Translations under genes and position numbers: made by a program
Shown here: positions 16,266 to 24,029 of the stretch, one piece after another
Layout: each line of letters opens with the position of its first letter
How positions within the stretch are numbered: the stretch's first letter is position 1
NCBI RefSeq assembly: GCF_031998825.1
Contig: NZ_DAMACX010000019.1
Location: forward strand, 14,700-78,699
Origin: Pseudescherichia sp031998825
GTDB taxonomy: Bacteria > Pseudomonadota > Gammaproteobacteria > Enterobacterales > Enterobacteriaceae
DNA length: 64,000 nucleotides
Reading direction: 5' to 3'
Notes under the pieces: generated by a model
The model's input: the letters and a program-made list of their open reading frames with translations, nothing else
What the model was told of the DNA's origin: nothing
The model's database searches: none

Positions 16266-16912
16266 ACCAGCACCTCCGCAGGAGTCGGGTTCCAGCCGTT
16301 GCAGGGGTTGTTGAGCTGCGGGCAGTTGGAGATCAGCACGATGACGTTGCACTCCGCGCGCAGCTCAACGTACTTGCCCGCAGCGGAGATGCCGTCCTCA
16401 AAGGTCAGCCCGCCCTCCGGCGTTACCGGCACGTTCATAAAGAAGTTGATGTTCGCCCCAATGTCGCGCTTGTGCAGGCGGCCATCATGCAGGCAGGCGC
16501 AGAGGAAGTTATCCCGGCAGCTGTGCATATAGCGCTTATCGAGCGAGTAGCGCACGGTGTTGCTCTCCTGGGCGCAGGCTCCGCCGAGGGTGTCGTGGCG
16601 GCCACAGGTATCGGCCACGATAGTCAGCAGCGGATTGCCCAGCCCCGACCAGAGCACGCTCCCGGTGGTGAGGTAAGCGTTATTCTGGCGGCGCAGGGTG
16701 CGCTGGGGATCGTAGCGCTCGCGCGGGTTGTCGGCGTTATAGAACAGGGTATCGATGGCCTGGTTGCCTTCGAGATCGTGCAGGCGCAGGGTCTGCCCCT
16801 TCTTTACTTCAAACAGGTAGTGCTCACCCGCCGGAATGGTATGGCGGAACACCGCCTCTGCCGGATGTTTTTGGCTTTCAATAAGAGACATTTTCGGCTC
16901 CTTACAGGGCAA
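16256..16912 (-). CDS. DUF1989 protein UAAP1 type, carboxyguanidine deiminase subunit
   Basis: 218 residues. The DUF1989 signature is clear: HTIPAGEHYLFEVKKGQTLR near residue 24-43, IDTLFYNADNPRERYDPQRT, and VADTCGRHDTLGGACAQESN near residue 98-117 with the cysteine/histidine pair DTCGRHD. Long annotated as urea carboxylase-associated protein 1; this pair of families has been shown to be a heteromeric carboxyguanidine deiminase (CgdA/CgdB) that converts carboxyguanidine to allophanate and ammonia. The start overlaps the upstream partner gene by 11 bases. Which of the two is CgdA and which CgdB I cannot assign with certainty. Confidence 0.85.
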   Translation of the reverse strand: MPCKEPKMSLIESQKHPAEAVFRHTIPAGEHYLFEVKKGQTLRLHDLEGNQAIDTLFYNADNPRERYDPQRTLRRQNNAYLTTGSVLWSGLGNPLLTIVADTCGRHDTLGGACAQESNTVRYSLDKRYMHSCRDNFLCACLHDGRLHKRDIGANINFFMNVPVTPEGGLTFEDGISAAGKYVELRAECNVIVLISNCPQLNNPCNGWNPTPAEVLVWN

Positions 16913-17630
16913 ACAGCTGGGTGTTAGTAAACGCGCGCCCGTTTTCGGGGCGGGTCAGCAGAGCATTAACGGCGGCCTCGTTGTCGGTGGCCTCGAACCA
17001 GCTCAGCTGTACCGGGCGCGGGAAATATTCAGGCTGCGGATCCATCGGGTGCGGCAGCGCGGTCAATACCACCAGGGTGTCCATCGGGGCATACAGCTCG
17101 ACATAGCTGCCCGGTTTTGAGAAGCCGCTGTGGAAGGTAAACGCGCCCTGCTCGTCAACGCTGACCTTGCTGAAAAAGTTCACCACCATCAGCAGATCCT
17201 CAAGATTGAGGTCCCATTTGCCCATCTCCACCAGCAGGTTATCCATGCCGTTGCGGTAGAAGCCGTTGCGCAGCTCCTGATAGCGCCCCTGGCCATACTT
17301 CTCGGCGGTCTCCTCGGCGTTCAGCACCCCGCCAAAGGGATCGTGCCAGCCGCAGGTATCCGCCACGATGCCCGCCAGCACACGCCCCATATCAGAGTAG
17401 AAGCAGTGTCCGGCGGTGAGCCTGGCGGTGTGCTGGCCCTTGAGGGTATCCGGCAGGTTCAGGCGCTCGCTCTTCTCGTGGGCGTTGAGCATCATCATGC
17501 TGACGTTCGCCCCGCCCTCGCTGTCGGTCAGGCGCAGGATCTGCCCGCGCTTGAGAATAAAAGAGGCGTGGCCGCCGCCGGGGACGGTCTCCTCACGAAT
17601 GGCGGTGGAGGTATGCAGAGAGTGCGTCAT
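16902..17630 (-). CDS. DUF1989 protein UAAP2 type, carboxyguanidine deiminase subunit
   Basis: 242 residues, paralogous to the next gene in the operon. Motifs: VPGGGHASFILKRGQILRLT near residue 17-36, NVSMMMLNAHEKSERLNLPD, and VADTCGWHDPFGGVLNAEET near residue 114-133. The shared DTCGxHD core suggests both subunits contribute to one metal or active site. The C-terminal half has VSVDEQGAFTFHSGFSKPGSYVELYAP. Four bases separate it from the ABC ATPase gene; it overlaps the UAAP1 gene by 11 bases, consistent with equimolar production of a heteromer. Confidence 0.85.
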   Translation of the reverse strand: MTHSLHTSTAIREETVPGGGHASFILKRGQILRLTDSEGGANVSMMMLNAHEKSERLNLPDTLKGQHTARLTAGHCFYSDMGRVLAGIVADTCGWHDPFGGVLNAEETAEKYGQGRYQELRNGFYRNGMDNLLVEMGKWDLNLEDLLMVVNFFSKVSVDEQGAFTFHSGFSKPGSYVELYAPMDTLVVLTALPHPMDPQPEYFPRPVQLSWFEATDNEAAVNALLTRPENGRAFTNTQLFAL

Positions 17631-17634
17631 CGAA

Positions 17635-18411
17635 TTAGCTCCTTAAAGAAATGACGTTAGCGGGCGGCGGAGTCATGACCTCCGCCATACGCGCCTCGTT
17701 CAGCGGAATGTCGTAGGTAATGCGCGCCCCGTAAGCGTTTGGCTCGTGGGGGTCAATGCGCACCTTGTCGAACACCAGCAGGCGCGTGCCGAGGTTGAAC
17801 CCCTCGGAGAGATCGTGGGTGACCATAAAGACGGTCATTCGGGTTTCGCTCCACAGCTGGAGCAGCAGAGCGTGCATATCCTTGCGGATGCCCGGATCGA
17901 GCGCGCCAAACGGCTCATCCAGCAGCAGCACCCGCGGCTGCATGATGAAGGCCTGGGCGATGGCTAACCGCTGCTGCATCCCGCCCGAGAGCTGGGCCGG
18001 ATACTTGTTCAGGGCGTGGCCGAGGCCGACCTTCTCCAGCATCTGCGCCGCCTGCTCGCGGGCGGCTTTTTTACGGCTGCCAAACAGGCGACCGAGCAGC
18101 GGACTAGCGGGCAGTTCGAGGCCGATGGCGACGTTATCCAGCACGTTAAGGTGCGGAAACACCGAGTAGCGCTGAAACACCACGCCGCGGCTGCGATCCG
18201 GCTCCGCCGCCAGCGGCTGGCCGTCGAGGGTGATGCTGCCCCGGGTGGGCCGCTCCTGGCCCAGCAGCAGGCGCAGGAAGGTTGACTTACCGCAGCCAGA
18301 TGCCCCAACCATTGAGCAAAACTCCCCCTGCTGAATTTGCAGGTTGACCCGCTCCAGCACCACGTGGTTGCCATACTCTTGCCAAATGTTGTTGATATCG
18401 ATAAAGCTCAT
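17635..18411 (-). CDS. ABC transporter ATP-binding protein, guanidine operon
   Basis: 258 residues from ATG 18411, which overlaps the permease stop in an ATGA; longer in-frame extensions run into the permease gene and are rejected. Walker A GASGCGKST near residue 41-49, signature LSGGMQQRLA, Walker B VLLLDEPFGALDP and the H-loop VTHDL are intact. It belongs to the nitrate/sulfonate/taurine (NrtD/SsuB/TauB) branch. Together with the following permease and binding protein it forms an importer, presumably for guanidine or a guanidino compound. Confidence 0.9.
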   Translation of the reverse strand: MSFIDINNIWQEYGNHVVLERVNLQIQQGEFCSMVGASGCGKSTFLRLLLGQERPTRGSITLDGQPLAAEPDRSRGVVFQRYSVFPHLNVLDNVAIGLELPASPLLGRLFGSRKKAAREQAAQMLEKVGLGHALNKYPAQLSGGMQQRLAIAQAFIMQPRVLLLDEPFGALDPGIRKDMHALLLQLWSETRMTVFMVTHDLSEGFNLGTRLLVFDKVRIDPHEPNAYGARITYDIPLNEARMAEVMTPPPANVISLRS

Positions 18412-19223
18412 GCCTTCCCTCCTTCCGCCCAGGGAAAACAGGTTCTGTGCAGCGCCCGCAGCGCCAGATCCATCAGCCAGGCCAGCAGGGTGATCCAGAC
18501 GACGTACGGAATGATGACGTCCATCGCCATATAGCGGCGGACCAGAAAGATGCGGTAGCCCAGCCCGGCGGTGGAGGAGATCGCCTCGGCGGAGATCAGG
18601 AACAGCCACGCAGATCCGAGCAGCAGCCGCAGGGAGGTGAGCAGGCGCGAGAGCAGCTGCGGCAGCACGACGCGCAGTACCAGGGTCCAGCTGCTGGCCC
18701 CCAGCGTCTGGGCCTTGATCAGGATCTCCTGCGGGATCTCCCGCGCCCGGTGTTCAAGATCCCGAGCCAGCATCGGCGTGATGCCAATAACGATCAGCAT
18801 GATCTTTGATAGCTCGTCGAGGCCGAAAACGATAAACAGCACCGGCAGGATCGCCAGGGGTGGGATCATCGACAGCACGGTCATCAGCGGCGACAGCGAG
18901 GCTCGCCACATTGGGAAGACGCCCGCGGTGATGCCGATGCACAGGCCAATCAGCGAGGCGATAACCAGCCCGGTGAGCAGGCGCGCCAGGCTCACCAGGG
19001 TATCCAGCCAGAAGAGGTAGTCGCCGCTGCGCCTGTCCGGCGTGAAGGCCATCCGGTCAATGGCGGCCAGCATGCCGTCGAGTCCCGGCAGCAGCTTGTC
19101 ATGCGGGTTGGCCTCAAGACGCACTGCGGAGCCAAGAAAGTAGGCCGCCAGCAACAGGACAAACGGCAGCAGCACCAGCATAAGGCGCATACCAGGCTGT
19201 GGGTGGCGGTTAATTTGTCGCAT
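18408..19223 (-). CDS. ABC transporter permease, guanidine operon
   Basis: 271 residues with about six membrane segments, beginning with a hydrophobic helix at residues 13-33. The cytoplasmic EAA loop that contacts the ATPase is visible as EILIKAQTLGASSWTLVLRV near residues 158-178. It belongs to the binding-protein-dependent transport family of the TauC/SsuC type. It lies 18 bases after the binding-protein gene and overlaps the ATPase gene by four bases. Confidence 0.9.
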   Translation of the reverse strand: MRQINRHPQPGMRLMLVLLPFVLLLAAYFLGSAVRLEANPHDKLLPGLDGMLAAIDRMAFTPDRRSGDYLFWLDTLVSLARLLTGLVIASLIGLCIGITAGVFPMWRASLSPLMTVLSMIPPLAILPVLFIVFGLDELSKIMLIVIGITPMLARDLEHRAREIPQEILIKAQTLGASSWTLVLRVVLPQLLSRLLTSLRLLLGSAWLFLISAEAISSTAGLGYRIFLVRRYMAMDVIIPYVVWITLLAWLMDLALRALHRTCFPWAEGGKA

Positions 19224-19241
19224 GCACAGGCTCCGTTAGTC

Positions 19242-20300
19242 TTAAAGTTTGCCGTCGGCGGCCAGCTTCACGAAGCTGTCGTCAAAGCGCAGCTTGACGT
19301 TACCCGCGTCGCCCTGGGTCACGTTGCCCGGGAAGGCCATGCCGATAAAGTCCGCGCTCTGCGCCCCGTCCCCCAGCAACCCCTTATCAAAAGAGAACTG
19401 CGCCACGCGCTGCATGGTTTTCGCCAGATCGCCTGAGGTGGTAAAAGCGAGATTATCCGCTGGGGTATAGAAGAGATGCGTGGTTTTCAACTGCGCCTGG
19501 TAACCCGCCAGATCGGTACCGGAGGCTGCCGCCATTGAATTGAGCGCCTTCGCGTCCTGGGCTTTCATCAGGCCCATCATTTCGTACCATGCTCCGGTCA
19601 ACGCCTTGCCCAGCGCCGGGTTATCCTTCAGCGTTTCGGTATTAACCACCATCATGTCAATCAGCTCGCCCGGCACGGCGGTAGAGCTAAAGACCTCGGT
19701 GGTTTTCGGCGTCGCCTTGATGGTGGAGAGCTGCGGGTTCCACGCTACCGTCGCCTGGACGTCATCGGTGGTGAAGGCGGAGACGATGTCAGCGTCGGAG
19801 GTGTTGACCACCGTTACGTCACGCTCCTGCAACCCGGCCTTCTCCAGGCCGCGCACCAGCAGATAGTGGGAGACAGAGAGCTCCGGCAGGTAGATTTTCA
19901 TCCCTTTCAGGTCGGCGAGCTTTTTGCCTTCGCCTTTGAGCACTACGCCATCGTTGCCTTCGGAGTAGCTGCCGAGGATCAGCGCCGTGGTATCGACGCC
20001 GCCCGCGGCCGGAATAGTCAGCGCATCCATGTTGGTCATGGTGCAGCCGTCGAACTGGCCTGCGGTGTACTGGTTAATAGATTCGATATAGTCATTGAGC
20101 TGGACGACGTTGATTTTGATGCCGTACTTATCCGCCCATTTGTCGATGATCTTCTCGCTGCTGATGGTGCCCCACGGCATCCAGCCCGCGTAGATGGTCC
20201 AGCAGACGTTGAACTCTTTTTTAGCCGCCGCGAAGGAGGGAACGCTGGTTAGCAGGGCCAGCGACAGAGCAAGCGTGCGGAGAAAGGAACGTTTTTTCAT
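19242..20300 (-). CDS. Periplasmic substrate-binding protein, guanidine operon
   Basis: 352 residues from ATG 20300; an in-frame ATG at 20420 is rejected because it lies inside the riboswitch. The N-terminus MKKRSFLRTLALSLALLT is a classical signal peptide with likely cleavage after SFA near residue 24. The mature protein is of the NMT1/TauA type found beside urea/guanidine carboxylases (FNVCWTIYAGWMPWGTISSE at the start). It is the first gene after the riboswitch. The natural ligand is inferred from the operon, not from the sequence. Confidence 0.9.
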   Translation of the reverse strand: MKKRSFLRTLALSLALLTSVPSFAAAKKEFNVCWTIYAGWMPWGTISSEKIIDKWADKYGIKINVVQLNDYIESINQYTAGQFDGCTMTNMDALTIPAAGGVDTTALILGSYSEGNDGVVLKGEGKKLADLKGMKIYLPELSVSHYLLVRGLEKAGLQERDVTVVNTSDADIVSAFTTDDVQATVAWNPQLSTIKATPKTTEVFSSTAVPGELIDMMVVNTETLKDNPALGKALTGAWYEMMGLMKAQDAKALNSMAAASGTDLAGYQAQLKTTHLFYTPADNLAFTTSGDLAKTMQRVAQFSFDKGLLGDGAQSADFIGMAFPGNVTQGDAGNVKLRFDDSFVKLAADGKL

Positions 20301-20324
20301 TATCTGACCTCGGGTTGGCACAAA

Positions 20325-20452
20325 AACAGGGAGCAGCGCGACACCCTCTGGTGCTGCTGTCTCCCGGGCTTTTGTCCCGCCGTGTAACCTCAGAGAGGTC
20401 GCCAGCTCTCGGACCAGCATTCATCAGCGATGAACCGGAACCCTAGCCAGCT
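20325..20452 (-). ncRNA. Guanidine-I (ykkC) riboswitch with terminator
   Basis: On the minus strand the leader carries the conserved ykkC blocks in order: CTAGGGTTCCGG (about 20435-20446), CTGGTCCGAGAG (about 20406-20417), ACACGGCGGGACAAAAGCCC (about 20366-20385) and GGGAGA ending at 20360. Directly after, GGGAGACAGCAGC can pair with GCTGCTCCC, followed by TGTTTTTG (U tract near 20322-20327): a terminator that shares its 5' arm with the aptamer. This predicts an ON switch: guanidine binding preserves the aptamer, prevents termination and turns on the transporter and degradation genes. Confidence 0.93.
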
Positions 20453-20498
20453 ATTTTTTACAGATAAGTTGTGTTGCGCTGCCTTCTACACAGGAGGT

Positions 20499-20515
20499 TG
20501 CAAAAGCTATGCCAG
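20499..20515 (-). promoter_or_regulatory. Sigma-54 promoter of the guanidine operon
   Basis: Minus strand CTGGCATAGCTTTTGCA: TGGCA and TTGCA with exactly ten bases between the GG and GC dinucleotides. Predicted start near 20488, about 35-40 bases before the riboswitch core. Suggests nitrogen-limitation (NtrC) control; one GGTGCA half-site is seen at 20596-20601 but no full NtrC dyad was found. Confidence 0.7.
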
Positions 20516-20558
20516 GCGTTAACGCCCGCAAACGGTGCCTGCTGCGAACGCAGCAGGC
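20515..20558. repeat. Two dyads upstream of the guanidine operon promoter
   Basis: GGCGTTAACGCC (20515-20526) is a perfect 12-base palindrome touching the -24 element, and GCCTGCTGCG/CGCAGCAGGC (20537-20558) is a ten-base stem with a two-base gap, which may also end the DMT transcript. The first is placed like an operator. Confidence 0.45.
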
Positions 20559-20606
20559 GAAAAGTGCGCCCCAAAATTGGGCAGTGCTATGTGATGGTGC
20601 AATACC

Positions 20607-21062
20607 CTACTCTGCCGTGCGGCTTTTGCTGCCGGAGTAGATAAACCAGAGGGCGATACCGAGGCAAACCACCGCGCCCAGGCGGGTAGCGGAGAAAGGG
20701 ATCGCCTCATTATGCAGCCAGCCAAAGTTGTCGATTAGCATGCTCATCGCCAGCTGGCCGAAGATCACCGCAACGGTCGCCACTGCCGTGCCGATACGCT
20801 GCACCGCCAGCACCATAATCACGATATAGGGCACGCCCAGCAGCGCCCCCAGCAGCTGCCACTTTGGCACCTCCAGCAGGGTCACCGCATGCTTTGTCTC
20901 AAAGAAGAAGATCAGCAGGGCGGTAATCAGCGCGCCAACGGAGAAGGTCAGAAACGCACTGCGAAACACGCCCACCTTGCTGCCTAGCTGGCCGTTGATC
21001 GCCGCCTGCACGCTCAGCAGCGCGCCGCCCACCACGGAGAGAATAATCATCAGTAGAATCAT
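20607..21062 (-). CDS. DMT-superfamily transporter, DUF606/YdcZ type (second of a pair)
   Basis: 151 residues with about five transmembrane helices (MILLMIILSVVGGALLSVQA at the start, LLGVPYIVIMVLAVQRIGTA in the middle). The DUF606 pattern, with a conserved N-terminal GxxxxxQAxxNxxLG, is evident as SVQAAINGQLGSKVG near residues 17-31. Such five-helix proteins are often encoded in tandem pairs and may act as heterodimers. It starts six bases after its partner's stop. The substrate is unknown; position upstream of the guanidine operon is suggestive only. Confidence 0.8.
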   Translation of the reverse strand: MILLMIILSVVGGALLSVQAAINGQLGSKVGVFRSAFLTFSVGALITALLIFFFETKHAVTLLEVPKWQLLGALLGVPYIVIMVLAVQRIGTAVATVAVIFGQLAMSMLIDNFGWLHNEAIPFSATRLGAVVCLGIALWFIYSGSKSRTAE

Positions 21063-21068
21063 TTTTCG

Positions 21069-21503
21069 TTATCCTTTTGCCACCAGCGCCAGCGCGGCGA
21101 TGATGAAAACCAGAGCCCACAGGCGCTTTGCATCAATTTGTCTGCGCCCGGTACCAAAGAGTCCAAAGTGATCGATCACCAGGCTCTTAAACACCTGCCC
21201 GGCGAGAATGCCGATCATGCACATCGCCACGCCGACAATCGGCGCGGCCAGGGTCAGGATCACCACGTAAGCCGGACCCAGCACGCCGCCGAGCAGCTGC
21301 CAGCCGGGCTGGCTGAAAAATGAAGGGCTGTTGCGCGGGCTAAAGAAGAGCATCAGCAGGAAGGTGAGCGCGGCCCCGACGCCAAAGATGCTGAAGGTGG
21401 CCCATAAATGCCCTACCTCGCCCCCCAGCGGGCCAAGAATGCCGGCTTCTACCGACAGTCCCATGCCGCCGATGATAACCAGTAAAATCAGTAAGAATTG
21501 CAT
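21069..21503 (-). CDS. DMT-superfamily transporter, DUF606/YdcZ type (first of a pair)
   Basis: 144 residues, about five membrane helices, paralogous to the next gene. The N-terminal motif reads SVEAGILGPLGGEVG near residues 17-31, aligned with SVQAAINGQLGSKVG of the partner; the polar Q and N are replaced, so the two halves are not equivalent. LLGGVLGPAYVVILTLAAPIVG is the central helix block. The divergent lysR gene starts 100 bases away and is the likely regulator of the pair. Confidence 0.8.
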   Translation of the reverse strand: MQFLLILLVIIGGMGLSVEAGILGPLGGEVGHLWATFSIFGVGAALTFLLMLFFSPRNSPSFFSQPGWQLLGGVLGPAYVVILTLAAPIVGVAMCMIGILAGQVFKSLVIDHFGLFGTGRRQIDAKRLWALVFIIAALALVAKG

Positions 21504-21603
21504 GACTACGTATCCCTTAAGAACAGAAGCGCAGCAGCCTATAGCAACCTGAAATATTAAAAAACGCTATAATGCGGGAAACACCTTTGCAGGTTTTGCA
21601 TTA

Positions 21604-22539
21604 ATGAACGATACAGGCTCGATTACCTTGCGCGCGCTGCGCTTTTTTATTGCCGTCTACGATAGGCAGAGTTTTTCAGCGGTGGCCCGCCGGGAGGGGG
21701 TCTCCGCCTCGATGATCTCTCGTACCGTGATCCAACTGGAAAATACGCTGGGTCAGCAGCTTTTCTACCGTAATACCCGGGCGGTGATCCCTACCGAAGC
21801 GGGGCATCTCTTTATGGCGCACGCCCGCGCCATGCTGGAAAACATGCATAACGCCCAGACGGAGCTGCAGAGCCGTGCCGCCGTGCCCGCCGGACTGGTG
21901 CGTATCAATGCCCCGGTGTTTTTTGGTCACCACCATATTGCCCCCTGGCTGAGCGGCCTGGTGGAGCGCTACCCGCAGCTACAGATTGAGCTGAATCAGA
22001 CCGATGACTATATCGATCCCCATCGTGATGCCGCCGATCTGATCTTTCGTATTGGCACCTTAACCGACTCCTCTTTCCACGCGCGCATTCTGGGAACCCA
22101 GCGCTATTACCTGGCCGCGTCGCCAGCGTACGTCGCAAAGCACGGGACGCCGCAAACGCCCGCAGAGCTGAGTCAGCATCGTTGCCTGGTCTATAGCGGA
22201 TCGTCCGGACCTAATCGCTGGCTATTTAAGGAGCCAGCCGGGGAGTGGGTGCACTACCCGGTAGTAGCCCATCTCAGTTCAAATAATGCCGAGACGCTGC
22301 TTACCGCCGCGCTGGGAGGGATGGGGATCGTCTTATTCCCGGACTGGATGATAGGCAACTGTTTGCGACAGGGAACATTAGTTCAGCTCCTGTCGGAGTA
22401 TGATCCAACAATAAACGCCGGGCCGCAGCATATTGCTGTGATTTACCCTAATACCCGTCATCCGCCTTTAACGGTGAGAGCAGTGATTGATTATTTTGTC
22501 GAGGTCTACGGCACCCCCCTTTATTGGCAGGTCACCTGA
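21604..22539 (+). CDS. LysR-family transcriptional regulator
   Basis: 311 residues. N-terminal winged helix-turn-helix at about residues 8-66 (LRFFIAVYDRQSFSAVARRE, then SASMISRTVIQLENTLGQQL), followed by a type 2 periplasmic-binding-like effector domain (about 95-305). Divergent from the DMT pair, the usual arrangement for a LysR regulator and its target. A TATAAT at 21568-21573 could serve as its -10 box; no convincing -35 is visible. The start ATG at 21604 has no strong ribosome binding site, but the HTH begins right after it. Confidence 0.9.
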   Translation: MNDTGSITLRALRFFIAVYDRQSFSAVARREGVSASMISRTVIQLENTLGQQLFYRNTRAVIPTEAGHLFMAHARAMLENMHNAQTELQSRAAVPAGLVRINAPVFFGHHHIAPWLSGLVERYPQLQIELNQTDDYIDPHRDAADLIFRIGTLTDSSFHARILGTQRYYLAASPAYVAKHGTPQTPAELSQHRCLVYSGSSGPNRWLFKEPAGEWVHYPVVAHLSSNNAETLLTAALGGMGIVLFPDWMIGNCLRQGTLVQLLSEYDPTINAGPQHIAVIYPNTRHPPLTVRAVIDYFVEVYGTPLYWQVT

Positions 22540-22652
22540 GGTTAATACGAAAGTTGTAGAGTTAAAAAAATCTTCTACACTTATTTCAAGGCTTCGATTT
22601 TAATCACGTGTTGATGAGGTCTTTACTATTCACCGACAATCAGGAGAGTCTA

Positions 22653-22880
22653 ATGAAAAAAGCGATCGTGTTACCTGTTGCAATATTACTTGGCGCAGCG
22701 GCCCTTTCCGGTTGTACGCGTACTAGCTATGCAATCCATACCACCGATGGCCGGACCATCATCACTGATGGCAAACCTGAGCAGACCGATGCAGGCCTGT
22801 TAGGCTATAAAGATGCTAACGGTGTGAAGCAGCAGATAAACCAGTCCGAAGTTCAGAAGGTCTCTGAAGTCCCTCATTAA
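22653..22880 (+). CDS. YgdI/YgdR-like small lipoprotein
   Basis: 75 residues from ATG 22653, with AGGAGAG ten bases upstream; an earlier in-frame start at 22608 would break the signal peptide. The N-terminus is a lipoprotein signal with lipobox LSGC (Cys21). The mature part (YAIHTTDGRTIITDGKPEQT...) is the SH3-like DUF903 fold of YgdI/YgdR lipoproteins. Single-gene unit with its own terminator. Function is unknown in the family. Confidence 0.88.
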   Translation: MKKAIVLPVAILLGAAALSGCTRTSYAIHTTDGRTIITDGKPEQTDAGLLGYKDANGVKQQINQSEVQKVSEVPH

Positions 22881-22895
22881 TAGCGTAAAGAGTGT

Positions 22896-22915
22896 AGCCC
22901 CTGCGGGGGCTTTCT
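22896..22915 (+). terminator. Intrinsic terminator of the small lipoprotein gene
   Basis: AGCCCCTGCGGGGGCT followed by TTCT; stem of six GC-rich pairs, 15 bases after the stop codon. Confidence 0.8.
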
Positions 22916-22938
22916 CTGGCCCCCTAACCTTATTCTAA

Positions 22939-23898
22939 TCAACGTCCCTTGCGCTTCTCGGAATACATTACCGTGTCGGCGTCTTTTAGCATCTCAACGA
23001 GATCGGCATATTTATCCGCATCGCTGTTAAGCATCCCATAGGCGTAATTAAGCGGGTATTTTTTACCCACGTTGAGATACCAGTCATCTATTTTGCTTTG
23101 CAGATTAAATAAGAAAGCATCGGCATCATTCTGGCCATTATTTGCCAGCAGCACGGCAAAACCGCTGCTCTCTACACGCCCGCAGACGTCACCACCTTTC
23201 ATGCAGCTATTAAGACATTTGGCGAAAGCGCGCAGAGCGTTATCCCCCTCGGCATGACCCCAAATATCGTTAAGCGATTGCAGATCCTCGACCGCAAAAT
23301 AGAGCAGGCTAAAGGGTATATTGTTCCGGGTCATCTCGCCAAAGCGTTTATCGCCTATCTGGAAAAAACCACGTCGGTTGGGCAACTCAGTGAGTTTATC
23401 AGTCATTGCCATATTGATAATAACGAACTCATCTTCGACAATCGCGCCCAGATCGAGCAGCAGATTAATCTCTTCGGAGGTGAAATCCCGTGGCTTATTG
23501 TCAATCAGGCAGATGGTTCCCGCGATCGAGCCGTCGGGCAGACGCACCGGACAGCCTGCGTAGAAGCGTACAAAGGGCTCATCGAGTACCAGAGGGTTAT
23601 TTTCGAAGCGCTCATCTTTCAGCGTGTCCTTCACAATCATAATGCCCTGCAGCAGGATCGCATGGGCGCAGAAGGAGACGTTGCGCGACGATTGCCGCAT
23701 ATTCGAGCCATCGCAGGAGATCATCCACTGCCGATCCCGGTCCAGCAGGGTGATTAACGCAATAGGCACATTGAAGGTCGCCTTCGCCAGCCGCGTCAGG
23801 CGCAGCAGCCGCTCATCATCATTTTTATCAAGCAGATCCATCATATAGAGCGATTTTAAGCGCTCTCTTTCATTCACAGGTACACCGGGAAATTTCAT
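22939..23898 (-). CDS. GAF-GGDEF protein with degenerate GGDEF motif
   Basis: 319 residues. A GAF domain covers about residues 22-160 (NVPIALITLLDRDRQWMISC, SFCAHAILL, FYAGCPVRLPDGSIAGTICL), followed by a diguanylate-cyclase-like domain (TDKLTELPNRRGFF at 166-179). Where RxGGDEF is expected the protein reads RVESSGF (residues 241-247), so both glycines and both acidic residues of the signature are gone and cyclase activity is very unlikely. The allosteric RxxD site is also not evident. Likely a receptor or a decayed gene under little constraint on catalysis. Confidence 0.88.
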   Translation of the reverse strand: MKFPGVPVNERERLKSLYMMDLLDKNDDERLLRLTRLAKATFNVPIALITLLDRDRQWMISCDGSNMRQSSRNVSFCAHAILLQGIMIVKDTLKDERFENNPLVLDEPFVRFYAGCPVRLPDGSIAGTICLIDNKPRDFTSEEINLLLDLGAIVEDEFVIINMAMTDKLTELPNRRGFFQIGDKRFGEMTRNNIPFSLLYFAVEDLQSLNDIWGHAEGDNALRAFAKCLNSCMKGGDVCGRVESSGFAVLLANNGQNDADAFLFNLQSKIDDWYLNVGKKYPLNYAYGMLNSDADKYADLVEMLKDADTVMYSEKRKGR

Positions 23899-24029
23899 AG
23901 ACGCCCTCTCTGGTTTTTAACAATATAACCGAGAAGTACGATTTTGGTAGGGTTGATGCCGATCATGCCGCCAGGCAGTAGAGAGTGAAATGATGTACGG
24001 CCCAGCAAGCATAGTAAATAGAGGTTGCG

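Noticed and set aside
20301..20420. N-terminal extension of the guanidine-operon binding protein to an ATG at 20420
   Set aside because: This stretch is the riboswitch and terminator; the signal peptide starts at 20300.
20581..20606. Full NtrC dyad upstream of the guanidine promoter
   Set aside because: Only one GGTGCA half-site is present; the second half is in the wrong orientation.
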